Assembly (NCBI RefSeq): GCF_001305515.1
Contig: NZ_LJYW01000001.1
Span: forward strand, 2,319,383 to 2,381,617
Direction: 5' to 3'
Length of the DNA stretch: 62,235 nt
Source: Prosthecodimorpha hirschii
GTDB lineage: Bacteria; Pseudomonadota; Alphaproteobacteria; Rhizobiales; Ancalomicrobiaceae
Part shown: positions 35,240-44,387 of the stretch, one piece after another
Position numbering within the stretch: the stretch's first letter is position 1
Layout: the number at the start of each line of letters is the position of its first letter
Program-made: the position numbers and the translations under genes
Notes under the pieces: model-generated
What the model saw: the letters and a program-made list of their open reading frames with translations, nothing else
Databases searched by the model: none
What the model was told of the DNA's origin: nothing

Positions 35240-36100
35240 ATGAAGGCGTCGACGGCCGGGTGGACCAACGGGCTCCTGGGGGTGCTGATCTTTTCCGGCT
35301 CGCTGCCGGCGACGCGGATTGCGGTCGCGGGCTTCTCGCCGCTGTTCCTGACCGCCGCGCGGGCCGCGATCGCGGCGACCCTGGGCGCGATCCTGCTCAC
35401 GGCCCTGCGCCAGAGCCTGCCGGCGCGACGCGATCTCGCCTCGCTCGCCATCGTCGCCTTCGGGGTGGTGCTCGGCTTCCCGCTCCTGACCGCGCTCGCG
35501 CTGACCCAGGTCACGGCGGCGCATTCGATCGTGTTCATCGCGCTCCTGCCGCTGGCGACCGCCGTGTTCGGCGTGCTGCGCGGCGGCGAGCGCCCGGCGC
35601 CGGCCTTCTGGCTGTTCTCGATCCTCGGCAGCGCCGTGGTGGCCGGCTTCGCGCTCGCCAACGACGCCGCGGCGAGCCTCGGCGGCGATCTCGCCATGCT
35701 GGGCGCGATCGTGGTCTGCGGGCTCGGCTATGCGGAGGGGGCGGCCCTGTCGCGACGGCTCGGCGGCTGGCAGGTGATCTCCTGGGCGCTGCTGCTGGCG
35801 GCCCCGGTCATGCTGGTGCTGGCCGCCGTCACCTGGCCGGCCGACTGGTCGCGCGTCGCGCTGCCGGCCTGGCTCGGCCTCGGCTATGTCTCGGTCTTCT
35901 CGATGCTGGTCGGATTCGTGTTCTGGTATCGCGGCCTTGCGCTCGGCGGCATCGCCGGCGTCGGCCAGTTGCAGCTGCTGCAGCCCTTCTTCGGCCTGGT
36001 GCTGGCCGGATGGCTGCTCGGCGAGCCGATCGCGGCCAGCATGATCGCCGCCACCGGTGCCGTCGTCCTCTGCGTCACGCTCGCCCGACGCTACGCCTGA
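35240..36100 (+). CDS. EamA-domain (DMT superfamily) exporter
   Basis: A 286-residue membrane protein with ten transmembrane segments made of two EamA repeats: the first around LLGVLIFSGSLPATRIAVAGFSPLFLTAARAAIAATLGA and the second around MLGAIVVCGLGYAEGAALSRRLGG. The family exports amino acids and other small metabolites such as drugs or vitamers. Divergence from a MocR regulator suggests an amine, vitamin B6 vitamer or amino acid as substrate. GGAGACAGGC precedes ATG 35240. Confidence 0.88.
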   Translation: MKASTAGWTNGLLGVLIFSGSLPATRIAVAGFSPLFLTAARAAIAATLGAILLTALRQSLPARRDLASLAIVAFGVVLGFPLLTALALTQVTAAHSIVFIALLPLATAVFGVLRGGERPAPAFWLFSILGSAVVAGFALANDAAASLGGDLAMLGAIVVCGLGYAEGAALSRRLGGWQVISWALLLAAPVMLVLAAVTWPADWSRVALPAWLGLGYVSVFSMLVGFVFWYRGLALGGIAGVGQLQLLQPFFGLVLAGWLLGEPIAASMIAATGAVVLCVTLARRYA

Positions 36101-36185
36101 GCGGCGTACCGGGACGTTGGGACTTGATGCGGTAGGTCGGCGGGGCGGTCCGGCTTCCGGCGCCGCCCGCCGACACCGCCGCGGC

Positions 36186-37211
36186 TCACGGGGCGATCGA
36201 GCGCCCCTCCTCGTCGGCCGCCTTCTCCGGGAACGTCGGGTAGACGCCCTTGACGCGGCCCATCTGCTGGACGAGGGCCAGCACGCTGTCGATGAAGGGC
36301 GTCTCCAGGTCGACCAGCCGGCCCATTTCCTGGACGGCGGTCAGAAGCGCGTCGATCTCCAGCGGACGCCCCTTGTCGAGGTCCTGCAGCATCGAGGTGC
36401 GGTGCGCGCCGACCTTGGCGGCGCCGTTGATGCGGCGGTCGACATCGACGCGGAAATGCACGCCGAGGCGGGCGCCGATGCGCTGGGCCTCCAGCATCAT
36501 GTTGCGCGCCAGCGTGCGCGTGCCCGGGTCGGTCGCCACGACATCGAGGGTGGCGTGGGTCAGCGCCGAGATCGGGTTGAAGCAGAGATTGCCCCACAGC
36601 TTCAGCCAGATGTCGTTGCGGATGTCGGGATAGATCTTGGCCTTCAGCCCGCCGGCATTGATCGCGTCGGCGAGCTTCTGGACGCGCGGGGTGATCTGCT
36701 TGTTGGGCTCGCCGAGGCCGAACTGGTCGCCGTAGATATGCTTGATGACGCCCGGCTCGACGATCTCGGTCGCCGGATAGACGGTGCAGCCGATCACGCG
36801 CTCAGGCCCGATCGCATCCCACTGCCGGTTGTCGGGATCGACGCTGAGCAGGCGGAGATCGGAATACTGCCCCTCGATGCCGTGGAAGTACCACCACGGC
36901 ACGCCGTTCTGGGCGGTCACGACGGCGGTGTCGGGGCCGAGCAGTGGCTTCATCGCCTCGGCCGATTCCCAGGCCTGATGCGCCTTCAGGGCGATGATCA
37001 CATAGTCCTGGTGGCCGAGTTCGGCCGGATCCTTGGCGGCCGGCATGCGCTCGGTGATCTCCTCGCCGGCCATGCGCAGCGTCAGGCCGTTGGCCTTGAT
37101 CGCCTCCAGATGGGCGCCGCGCGCGACGAGCGAAACGTCGACGCCGCCGCGCTTCATCATCACGGCCATGTAGCCGCCGATCGCGCCGGCGCCGTAGATG
37201 CAAACCTTCAT
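36186..37211 (-). CDS. 2-dehydropantoate 2-reductase family protein (ApbA/PanE-like)
   Basis: A 341-residue NADPH-dependent reductase of the ketopantoate reductase family. The dinucleotide motif GAGAIGGYMA is at residues 7-16; AQNGVPWW near 110 and the C-terminal domain with KLWGNLCFNPISALTHATLDVV supply the conserved Lys and Asn that bind the ketoacid. True PanE makes pantoate for coenzyme A; longer proteins of this kind often act on other 2-oxo acids, and several per genome are common. It lies after the sucCD-like pair on the same strand, with a 164-base gap, so joint expression is possible but not clear. Confidence 0.85.
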   Translation of the reverse strand: MKVCIYGAGAIGGYMAVMMKRGGVDVSLVARGAHLEAIKANGLTLRMAGEEITERMPAAKDPAELGHQDYVIIALKAHQAWESAEAMKPLLGPDTAVVTAQNGVPWWYFHGIEGQYSDLRLLSVDPDNRQWDAIGPERVIGCTVYPATEIVEPGVIKHIYGDQFGLGEPNKQITPRVQKLADAINAGGLKAKIYPDIRNDIWLKLWGNLCFNPISALTHATLDVVATDPGTRTLARNMMLEAQRIGARLGVHFRVDVDRRINGAAKVGAHRTSMLQDLDKGRPLEIDALLTAVQEMGRLVDLETPFIDSVLALVQQMGRVKGVYPTFPEKAADEEGRSIAP

Positions 37212-37375
37212 CGCTTCCCCCGATTGTCCGTCGCGCGCGGCAGGCTGCCGGCGACCCTGTTGGTATCCCAGATGTGGCCCATGCGGACCGGCCCGCAAAC
37301 GCGACCCGCTGCCGCGCCTGCACGCGCCCCTGTCGGCCCGTGCGGCGTCACCGAGCCGCCGTCATCGCGCCGCCG

Positions 37376-38260
37376 TCATCGCGCTGCGGCGCCGAGCACC
37401 TGGCGCACCGTCTCGCCGACCCGGTGGGCGCCGGAGACGACCGTGACGCCGGCCGCCCTGAGCGCCGCCGTCTTGGCGACCACGTCGCCGCGGCCGTGCA
37501 GCGTGATCGTGCCGGCATGGCCCATGCGCCGCTCCGGCGGGGCATGGCGGCCGGCCAGATAGGCGATGACCGGCTTCTTCAGCCCGGTCGACTGCAGGAA
37601 TTCGGCCGCCTCCTGCTCTTCGGTGCCGCCGAGTTCGCCGATCAGCACCACGGCCTCGGTGTCCGGGTCGGCGAAGAACAGGTCCAGGCATTCGGCCATG
37701 CCGATGCCGTGGATCGGATCGCCGCCGACGCCGACCGTGGTCGACTGGCCGAGCCCGGCGCGGGTGATCTGGTCGACGACCTCGGTCGTCAGCGAGGCCG
37801 AGCGCGACACGATGCCGACCGAGCCGGGCCGCTCCGCGCCGGTGCCCATGACGCCGATCTTGGCGAGGCCGGGCGCCAGGATGCCCTGCGAATTCGGCCC
37901 GACCAGCCGCGTGCGGCTGCCCTTCAGCGCCGCGCGCACGCGCACCATGTCCATCACCGGCACCCGTTCGGTGACCGCCACGACCAGCCCGATCCCGGCC
38001 TCGATCGCCTCGATCATGGCGGCGGCGGCGTGGGCGGGCGGCACGAAGATCATGCTGGCATTGGCGCCGGTCGCCGCGACCGCCGGGGCGACCCGATCGA
38101 ATACGGGCACATTCAGGTGATGGCGCCCGCCCTTGCCGGGCGTGACGCCGGCGACCACGCAGGTGCCGTAGTCCATCATCAGCGCCGTGTGATGCGTGCC
38201 GGCCCAGCCGGTCATGCCCTGACAGAGGACGCGGGTGTCGGCATCGACCAAGATGGCCAT
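37376..38260 (-). CDS. succinate--CoA ligase alpha subunit-like protein
   Basis: A 294-residue CoA-binding and ligase subunit. The N-terminal CoA-binding domain shows [35 protein letters not shown]; the ligase domain holds [40 protein letters not shown] and the phosphohistidine segment [17 protein letters not shown]. All catalytic residues I expect are present. It starts three bases from the beta subunit stop. The partner is atypical (see that entry), and the usual neighbours mdh, sucA and sucB are absent, so this may be a second set acting on another dicarboxylate, for example malate or itaconate; the substrate is open. Confidence 0.87.
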   Translation of the reverse strand: MAILVDADTRVLCQGMTGWAGTHHTALMMDYGTCVVAGVTPGKGGRHHLNVPVFDRVAPAVAATGANASMIFVPPAHAAAAMIEAIEAGIGLVVAVTERVPVMDMVRVRAALKGSRTRLVGPNSQGILAPGLAKIGVMGTGAERPGSVGIVSRSASLTTEVVDQITRAGLGQSTTVGVGGDPIHGIGMAECLDLFFADPDTEAVVLIGELGGTEEQEAAEFLQSTGLKKPVIAYLAGRHAPPERRMGHAGTITLHGRGDVVAKTAALRAAGVTVVSGAHRVGETVRQVLGAAAR

Positions 38261-38262
38261 GA

Positions 38263-39435
38263 TCACCTCCCATGCCGGGCAATGGCGACCGCGCGGGTCG
38301 CGGCGGTCCACATGTCGGGGCATTCGACGATCGGCAGGCCGAAATTGACGAAGCGCGAGCGCGCGAAATCGGCATTGTTGCCGGCCAGCCGGGCGACGAT
38401 CGGGATCGTGCGGCCGGAGCGGCGCGCCGCCATGCCGAGCCCTTCGACCACCGTGTCGCAGGGCTGCATGCCGCCGCCATGGATGTTGACCAGGATCGCC
38501 TTGACGGCCGGATTGTCGAACAAGAGGCCGAAGCCGTAGGCGATGTGCTGGCTCTTGGCCGTGGTGCGGATGTCCATGAAATTGGCCGGCCGTCCCTGCG
38601 CCTCGCGCAGGAGATCGAGCGTGGCGAGGCCGAGGCCGGCGCCGTTGACGACGAGCCCGATGTCGCCGTCGAGGCGGACATAGTTCAGCTGATGGTGCTG
38701 GGCCTGGACCTCGATCGGGTCGGCCTCCTCGTCGTCGCGCAAGGCGGCGAGTTCCGGCTGGCGGAACAGGGCATTGTCGTCGATCACCATCTTGGCGTCG
38801 AAAGCGACCAGCCGGCCGTCCTCGGTCAGGGCCAGCGGGTTGATCTCGATCAGGCTGGCGTCGAGTTCGACGAAGGCCCGGCGCAGGCCGTCGACGATGC
38901 CGGCGAGCGCCGCGCCCTCCGCGCCGGTCAGGCCGAGCCGTGCGGCGAAGGCGAGCGCCTCGTCGTGGCGTGGCGTCGCGCCGGTGCCGAGCGGCAGCCG
39001 CTCGAGCTTCAATTCGCCCTTCAGCGCGCGCTCTTCCAAGTCCTCGCCACCCTCCGGGCTGCCGAGCACGACCAGTTCGCCCAGGGTGCGGTCGACCAGG
39101 ACGGCCAGGTTGAGGTCGCGCGCCGAGGCGAGCCCGGTCTCGACGAAGACGCGGCGGACGATGCGGCCTTCCGGCCCGGTCTGCGCCGTGACCAGCTTGC
39201 GCCCGAGCATCTCCGCGGCAGCCTCGCGGGCGGCATGGGGCGAGGTCACCAGCCGGACCCCGCCGGCCTTGCCGCGGCCGCCGGCATGGACCTGGGCCTT
39301 GACGGCGATCATCGGCGAACCGAGGCGCCGGGCCACGGCCTCCGCCTCTTCGGGCGTGATCGCGACCGCACCGCCCGGCGACATCAGGCCGTAGCGGGCG
39401 AGGATGTCCTTCGCCTGGAATTCATGGAGATTCAT
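38263..39435 (-). CDS. succinate--CoA ligase beta subunit-like protein, atypical
   Basis: A 390-residue protein with an ATP-grasp domain (MNLHEFQAKDILARYGL, AVKAQVHAGGRGKAGGV, FVELDASLIEINPLALTEDGRLVAFDAKMVIDDNALFR) and a C-terminal ligase domain (DGDIGLVVNGAGLGLATLDLLREAQGRPANFMDI). In ordinary SucC the last segment goes on as DVGGGA; here it is DIRTTAKSQHIAYGF. That loop lies near the phosphohistidine site, so the change may alter substrate or phosphate handling. A dyad 100 bases upstream may bind a GntR-type regulator. Assignment as a ligase beta subunit is firm; succinate as the substrate is not. Confidence 0.85.
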   Translation of the reverse strand: MNLHEFQAKDILARYGLMSPGGAVAITPEEAEAVARRLGSPMIAVKAQVHAGGRGKAGGVRLVTSPHAAREAAAEMLGRKLVTAQTGPEGRIVRRVFVETGLASARDLNLAVLVDRTLGELVVLGSPEGGEDLEERALKGELKLERLPLGTGATPRHDEALAFAARLGLTGAEGAALAGIVDGLRRAFVELDASLIEINPLALTEDGRLVAFDAKMVIDDNALFRQPELAALRDDEEADPIEVQAQHHQLNYVRLDGDIGLVVNGAGLGLATLDLLREAQGRPANFMDIRTTAKSQHIAYGFGLLFDNPAVKAILVNIHGGGMQPCDTVVEGLGMAARRSGRTIPIVARLAGNNADFARSRFVNFGLPIVECPDMWTAATRAVAIARHGR

Positions 39436-39534
39436 GGCGTCGCCTCCCGAACCTGCAGACCTCCCCCGCGCATCTGACGGCGCGGATATCGTGCCGGGGT
39501 CCTTCAGGGTCCGGCAGCCCGCGACCGGGCTACC

Positions 39535-39553
39535 TTGGCATACAAGATACCAA
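39535..39553. promoter_or_regulatory. GntR-type operator candidate upstream of sucC-like gene
   Basis: TTGGCATACAAGATACCAA has inverted arms TTGGCAT and ATACCAA (six of seven positions paired) around a five-base centre, as in FadR/FCD-type GntR operators. It lies 100 bases upstream of the sucC-like start on the minus strand. Confidence 0.5.
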
Positions 39554-39630
39554 TTCGGCAGCCCTTGGCAAGGCGACGTGCTGACGCGGGGCCGCCCGCC
39601 CCCAAGACCCGCCCCTCCGGCGACAGGGTC

Positions 39631-39675
39631 CGGCGGCGGCATGACCGGCGGCGGTATGACCGGCAGCGGTATGAA
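39631..39675. repeat. three-copy 15-base tandem repeat
   Basis: CGGCGGCGGCATGAC, CGGCGGCGGTATGAC and CGGCAGCGGTATGAA follow one another without gaps. The copies differ at one to four positions. Function unknown; possibly slippage. Confidence 0.8.
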
Positions 39676-39751
39676 TTGTCGTCGATGCCCGTCACTATGT
39701 CACCTGGATCGGCCGCCCGTCGGCGTCCGGACCGCAAGCTGGAGGAATGCG

Positions 39752-40459
39752 ATGCGCGATCGAAGAGCGATCCGGGACGGGCTGGCGGCCTGTGCGGTCG
39801 GATTCGCGGCGATTTTGGTCGGAGCGGCGCCGGTCGGGGCCGCCGAGCGCGACGGCCTCTATGTCATGACGCGGGTCTGGGGATCGTCCGTGGAACTGGC
39901 GGTCTGGTACTTCGCCGGCGATCGATTCGTCCGGGAGCCGAAGGCGGCGCTCCGCGATTTCGACTTCGCCGGCGCCGATCCGAAGACCTCCGGCACCGTG
40001 GTTGTGGAAGGCAGCCGCTGGACCCTGCGCTTCGGCGACGGCCGCGTTCAAGCCGCCGACTACCGTGCCGCCCAGCCGGCCGGCCAGTGCTTCAACTGGA
40101 ATGCCGGGCTGTTCTGCCGGGTCAAGACCTTCCAGCCCGGCCAGGTGCTCGCCGGCAGCTTCACGGGCGGGCTCGGCAATACCAATGTCGGCAGCACGCG
40201 CACCTATCGCTTCGCCCCGGACGGCACCTACCAGATCGACACCAGTTCCTCGCTGTCGTCCTCCGGGGTGCTCAACGGTGCGGTTGCGGGCATCAGCCGC
40301 GGACAGGGGGGCCGCTACAGCGTCGGCGAGACCACCATCACGCTGACCGGCAGCGACGGGACCGTCACGGTGATGACCGCCTTTCCCTATGAGACCACCG
40401 CCGACCCGACCCGTCCGGACCGGCTCTATATCGGCGGCTTCATGTTGAGGCGCATCTGA
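39752..40459 (+). CDS. secreted hypothetical protein, beta-rich
   Basis: A 235-residue protein with a signal peptide of ~30 residues (MRDRRAIRDGLAACAVGFAAILVGAAPVGAAE). The mature part consists of beta strands with many Gly, Thr and aromatic residues (RDGLYVMTRVWGSSVELAVWYFAGDRF, LAGSFTGGLGNTNVGSTRTYRFAPDGTYQID), which suggests a lipocalin-like or META-type barrel. Two cysteines (QCFNW and LFCRV) could form a disulphide. TGGAGGAATGCG precedes ATG 39752. No function is known. Confidence 0.75.
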   Translation: MRDRRAIRDGLAACAVGFAAILVGAAPVGAAERDGLYVMTRVWGSSVELAVWYFAGDRFVREPKAALRDFDFAGADPKTSGTVVVEGSRWTLRFGDGRVQAADYRAAQPAGQCFNWNAGLFCRVKTFQPGQVLAGSFTGGLGNTNVGSTRTYRFAPDGTYQIDTSSSLSSSGVLNGAVAGISRGQGGRYSVGETTITLTGSDGTVTVMTAFPYETTADPTRPDRLYIGGFMLRRI

Positions 40460-40753
40460 GCGGAGGGATCGACCGCACGTCCGGCCGGGCGCGGCACCGT
40501 CGGTCAGGACCGCCGGATCGCCGGGTTCCGCCGCGATCGGTCCGGCGCTCCCGCCCGCCGGAGCCGCAAGGCTGATCCCGCGCCCGCAGCGGAGGACTCG
40601 GTCGGGCGGTTCGGATAGGAAGGCGCCATGCGCCGGGCGCGCCGCATCGGGGGACTGCCGATCCGACCGGTATGATGCAGCTGCATCCCGGTCCGCTCGG
40701 TGCCCGTGCCGTCCCGGCGCCCGCCTCGTCCCGTGCCCCTCCCGGAGGCCAGA

Positions 40754-41395
40754 ATGGATCCCCTTTCCGCCATCCTCGCCTTCTCGCTGGCTGCGGGGTT
40801 GCTCACCCTGACGCCCGGTCTCGACACCGCGCTGGTGCTGCGCACCGCGACCGTCGAGGGTGCGCGGCCCGCCATGGCGGCCGGGATCGGGATCAGCGCC
40901 GGCTGTCTGGCCTGGGGGTTGGTCGCCGCGGTTGGGCTGGGGGCCGTGCTGGCCGTGTCGGACCTGGCCTACCGGGTGCTGCAGGCTGCGGGCGCGGCCT
41001 ATCTGGTCTGGCTCGGCGCCGGCATGCTGTGGGCGGCGATCCGCCCGGGCGATGCGGCCGGCAGGCTGGCGGCGCCGGGGGCCGGTGCGGCCGGCCGCGG
41101 CGGCTGGGTCGCGCGCGGGCTGATGACCAACCTGCTCAACCCCAAGGTCGGCGTGTTCTATGTCAGCTTCCTGCCGCAGTTCATCCCGGACGGCGTCCCG
41201 GTCGTCGCGTTCAGCATCGGGCTCGCCGCCATCCACGCCGTCATGGGCATCGCCTGGTTCGCGGCCCTGACCGCGGCGACCCGACCGATCGCCGCGCTGC
41301 TGCGCCGGCCGGCCGTGCTGCGCGGCATCGACGGCGTCACCGGCGCGGTGCTGATCGGCTTCGGCCTCCGGCTCGCGCTCGACCGGCGGGGCTGA
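40754..41395 (+). CDS. LysE-family amino acid exporter
   Basis: A 213-residue membrane protein with six transmembrane segments of the LysE/RhtB family. The N-terminal motif LTPGLDTALVLRTATVEGARPAMAAGIGISAG and the conserved GLMTNLLNPKVGVFYVSFLPQFI are both present. Such proteins export amino acids or homoserine lactones. GGAGGCCAGA precedes ATG 40754. It has no linked LysG-type regulator, so the substrate cannot be suggested. Confidence 0.92.
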   Translation: MDPLSAILAFSLAAGLLTLTPGLDTALVLRTATVEGARPAMAAGIGISAGCLAWGLVAAVGLGAVLAVSDLAYRVLQAAGAAYLVWLGAGMLWAAIRPGDAAGRLAAPGAGAAGRGGWVARGLMTNLLNPKVGVFYVSFLPQFIPDGVPVVAFSIGLAAIHAVMGIAWFAALTAATRPIAALLRRPAVLRGIDGVTGAVLIGFGLRLALDRRG

Positions 41396-41470
41396 GGGCT
41401 CCGGCTGCGGTTGCGCCCAGGCGGCCTCGGGTCCGTTGCCGGGTGCCGGCAGGCGAGGGACCAGGGCGAG

Positions 41471-41506
41471 GCGGGGCGTCAGAGAGACGCGGGGCGTCAG
41501 AGAGAC
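41471..41506. repeat. perfect 18-base tandem duplication at the 3' end of the dehydrogenase gene
   Basis: GCGGGGCGTCAGAGAGAC occurs twice in succession (41471-41488, 41489-41506). The second copy contains the stop codon of the short-chain dehydrogenase, so the first copy is an untranslated duplicate of the gene end. Confidence 0.85.
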
Positions 41507-42252
41507 GCGGTGATGCCGCCGTCGACATAGAGAACATGGCCGTTGACGAAGGTTGAGGCGTCGGAGGCCAGGAAGATGCAGGCGCCGACCAGTTCCTCGA
41601 CCTTGCCCCAGCGGCCGGCCGGGGTGCGCTTCTCGAGCCAGGCCGAGAAGGCCGGATCGGCCACCAGCGCGGCGTTGAGCGGGGTGTCGAAATAGCCCGG
41701 CGCGATGGCGTTGACCTGCAGCCCGTGGCGCGCCCAGTCGGTTGCCATGCCCTTGGTCAGGTTGCCGACCGCGCCCTTGGTCGCCGTATAGGGGGCGATC
41801 GAGGGCCGGGCGAGGGCGGTCTGCACCGAGGCGATGTTGATGATCTTGCCGGCGCGGCGGGCTATCATGTGCCGGGCACAGGCTTGGCCGACATTGAACA
41901 CCGACGCGATATTGGTCTGCAGCAGGCGCTGGAAGGCCTCCTCGGGGAAATCCTCCAGCGGCGCGCGATGCTGCATGCCGGCATTGTTGACCAGGATGTC
42001 GATCGGCCCGGTCTCGGCCTCGAAGCGGTCGACGGCGGCGCGGGCCGCGGCGTGGTCGGTCGCATCGAAGGCGAGGATGCGGGCGCCCGGGATGGTGTCG
42101 GCGGCCGCCGCCAGCTTGACCGCATCGCGGCCGTTGAGGACCACCTCGGCATGGGCGGCGGCGAGCCCCTTGGCCAGCGCGAGGCCGATGCCCTGCGACG
42201 AGCCGGTGACCAGCGCGCGCTTGCCCTTGAGATCGAACAGTTCCAATGCCAC
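41497..42252 (-). CDS. short-chain dehydrogenase/reductase, gluconate 5-dehydrogenase-like
   Basis: A 251-residue classical SDR. The cofactor motif TGSSQGIG is at residues 16-23, NNAG at 89-92, and the catalytic Ser142, Tyr155 and Lys159 are all in place (NIASVQ, APYTATKG). The style is that of gluconate 5-dehydrogenase and 2-deoxy-D-gluconate 3-dehydrogenase, which act on sugar acids with NAD(P). I use GTG 42252 with GAGGA upstream; ATG 42294 would add 14 residues without a ribosome-binding site. It follows tctA on the same strand with a 67-base gap and may belong to that operon. Confidence 0.87.
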   Translation of the reverse strand: MALELFDLKGKRALVTGSSQGIGLALAKGLAAAHAEVVLNGRDAVKLAAAADTIPGARILAFDATDHAAARAAVDRFEAETGPIDILVNNAGMQHRAPLEDFPEEAFQRLLQTNIASVFNVGQACARHMIARRAGKIINIASVQTALARPSIAPYTATKGAVGNLTKGMATDWARHGLQVNAIAPGYFDTPLNAALVADPAFSAWLEKRTPAGRWGKVEELVGACIFLASDASTFVNGHVLYVDGGITASL

Positions 42253-42319
42253 CCGGCCGGTCCTCGTATCGTTGCGCGACGGGCGGGCCTTCACCGCCGA
42301 GACGGGGCCCGCCGGCCGG

Positions 42320-43819
42320 TCAGTCCTCGCTCGCCTTGAAGCGGTTCAGATTGCGCATCACGAAGGGCGCGATCAGGCACAAGGCCGCGATGCCGAGGAG
42401 CGTGGCGGAGCCCGGATTTTCCAGGAACACCATCGGGTCGCCGAGCGAGAGCTGCAGCGAGCGGCGCAGTTGCGCTTCCGCCATCGGGCCGAGGATCAGG
42501 CCGACCACCATCGGGGCGATCGGATAGTCCCAGCGCCGCATCAGGAGGCCGATGAAGCCGAACACGAACAGCATGCCGATCTCGACCACCGACGGCTTGG
42601 CGGCAACCGTCCCCATGGCGGCGAAAACCAGGATGCCGGCATAGAGCCAGGGCTGCGGGATGGCGAGCAGGCGGACCCAGAGCCCGATCAGCGGCAGGTT
42701 CAGCACCAAGAGCATCGCGTTGGCGATGAACAGGGAGGCGACCAGGCCCCAGACCAGACCGGGATTTTCGGCGAACAGCAGCGGGCCGGGATTGAGGCCG
42801 TATTGCTGGAAGCCGGCCAGCATGATCGCGGCGGTCGCCGAGGTCGGCAGGCCGAGGGTCAGGAGCGGCACCAGCGTGCCGGCCGCCGAGGCGTTGTTGG
42901 CCGCTTCCGGGCCGGCGACGCCCTCGATGGCGCCCTGGCCGAATTCTTCCGGGTGCTTGGAGAGCTTGCGCTCGGTCACATAGGACAGGAAGGTCGGGAT
43001 CTCGGCGCCGCCGGCCGGCAGCGCGCCGATCGGGAAGCCGTAGAGCGTGCCGCGCAGCCAGGGTCCCCAGGACCGCTTCCAATCCTCCTTGGTCATCCAG
43101 AGCGAACCGCGGATCGGCACGACCTCCTCCGGGTCGTGCTTGAAGCGCGACGCCACGAACAGCGCCTCGCCGACCGCGAACAGGCCGACCGCGAGCGTGG
43201 TCACCTCGACGCCGTCGAGCAGTTCGGGCACGCCGAAGGTCAGGCGCGACTGGCCGGTCAGCTTGTCGATGCCGATCAGGCCGAGCGCGAGGCCCATGGT
43301 CAGGCTGGTCAGGCCGCGCAGCGGGCTATCGCCGAAGGTCGCCGAGACCGTGACGAAGGCGAGCACCATCAGCCCGAAATAGTCCCAGGGTCCGAAGTTG
43401 ACGGCGATCTGCACCAGCCAGGGCGCCAGGAAGGCGAGCCCGGCGGTGGCGATCGTGCCGGCCACGAAGGAGCCGATCGCCGCGGTCGCCAGCGCGGGGC
43501 CGCCGCGGCCGGCCTTGGCCATCTTGTTGCCCTCGATGGCGGTCGCCACCGAGGCGCTTTCGCCGGGCGCGTTGATCAGGATGGCGGTCGTCGAGCCGCC
43601 ATACATGCCGCCATAATAGATGCCGGCGAACATGATCAGCGATCCGGTCGGGTCGAGCTTGAAGGTGACCGGCAGCAGGAGCGCGACGGTCAGGGCCGGA
43701 CCGATGCCGGGCAGCACGCCGACGGCGGTGCCGAGCAGCACGCCGATGGCGGCGAACATCAGCTTGGTCGGCTCCAGCGCGACCGCGAAGCCGTGGGCGA
43801 GAGAGGCGAGCGCGTCCAT
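42320..43819 (-). CDS. tctA: tripartite tricarboxylate transporter large membrane subunit
   Basis: A 499-residue membrane protein with about twelve transmembrane segments. The twin family motifs are clear: [55 protein letters not shown] in the first half and [61 protein letters not shown] in the second. It carries out ion-driven uptake of an organic acid handed over by TctC. It begins ten bases after tctB, in the order tctC-tctB-tctA. Confidence 0.95.
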   Translation of the reverse strand: MDALASLAHGFAVALEPTKLMFAAIGVLLGTAVGVLPGIGPALTVALLLPVTFKLDPTGSLIMFAGIYYGGMYGGSTTAILINAPGESASVATAIEGNKMAKAGRGGPALATAAIGSFVAGTIATAGLAFLAPWLVQIAVNFGPWDYFGLMVLAFVTVSATFGDSPLRGLTSLTMGLALGLIGIDKLTGQSRLTFGVPELLDGVEVTTLAVGLFAVGEALFVASRFKHDPEEVVPIRGSLWMTKEDWKRSWGPWLRGTLYGFPIGALPAGGAEIPTFLSYVTERKLSKHPEEFGQGAIEGVAGPEAANNASAAGTLVPLLTLGLPTSATAAIMLAGFQQYGLNPGPLLFAENPGLVWGLVASLFIANAMLLVLNLPLIGLWVRLLAIPQPWLYAGILVFAAMGTVAAKPSVVEIGMLFVFGFIGLLMRRWDYPIAPMVVGLILGPMAEAQLRRSLQLSLGDPMVFLENPGSATLLGIAALCLIAPFVMRNLNRFKASED

Positions 43820-43829
43820 GGGCGATCCT

Positions 43830-44306
43830 TCAGAACAGGCGCTCGATCGGCCCGGCCGGCAGGGAGAGGGTGAGGATCTTCGCAAACAGCAGATGGATGG
43901 CGACGCCGAGGGCGAGGCCGATCGCCAGGTCGGCGAAGAGCGCGCGCCGCCCGAAGGCCCGCGCCGTCAGGGCAAAGAGCAGGGTGGTCGCCAGGATGAA
44001 GCCGCCGCCGAAGGCGATGCAGCCGAGCAGGCTGGCGAGCCCGAGGGCGATCCAGCCGACCGCGATCGGATCGCCCTCGTCGGGCACCGGCAGGCCGCCC
44101 AGAAAGGCCGTGATCAGGTGGCCGATGCCGAGCACGGCCAGCATGACCGAAACGACGTGCGGCATGGCCGCGGGGCCCATCCCGTAGGTGGCGGTGATCG
44201 TCTGCTGGCCGGCATCGCGCTCGATGATTGCGGCAATGGCGATCAGACCGATTCCGACGGTCAGCGCACGCCAATCCGGGCGTCCGCGCAGGGCTTGCGG
44301 TTTCAT
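43830..44306 (-). CDS. tctB: tripartite tricarboxylate transporter small membrane subunit
   Basis: A 158-residue membrane protein with four transmembrane segments, typical of TctB. It shows the poorly conserved layout of the family: an N-terminal helix after a short basic leader ([20 protein letters not shown]), a [12 protein letters not shown] entry to the second helix and a C-terminal helix pair. It assembles with TctA. The upstream gene tctC ends 81 bases before its start. Confidence 0.9.
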   Translation of the reverse strand: MKPQALRGRPDWRALTVGIGLIAIAAIIERDAGQQTITATYGMGPAAMPHVVSVMLAVLGIGHLITAFLGGLPVPDEGDPIAVGWIALGLASLLGCIAFGGGFILATTLLFALTARAFGRRALFADLAIGLALGVAIHLLFAKILTLSLPAGPIERLF

Positions 44307-44387
44307 GGAGCCATCCTGCAGGCAAGGGAGAGCCGGAGGGCGTTGCAGCCCTCCGGACGGATTGCGGTCAGGCCGCGACGATCACGG

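Larger units (their letters stand above)
39436..39751. other. spacer between sucC-like gene and a divergent secreted protein gene
   Basis: The 316 bases between these divergent starts hold the GntR-like dyad at 39535-39553 and the 15-base tandem repeat at 39631-39675, each described separately. No coding frame stands out; the open plus-strand frame here is only an upstream extension of the secreted protein without a family match. Confidence 0.55.

Noticed and set aside
36136-36174. GTCGGCGGG / CCCGCCGAC hairpin between the EamA and reductase genes as a terminator
   Set aside because: The stem is good but the loop is 21 bases and no U-run follows on either strand, so it was not listed.
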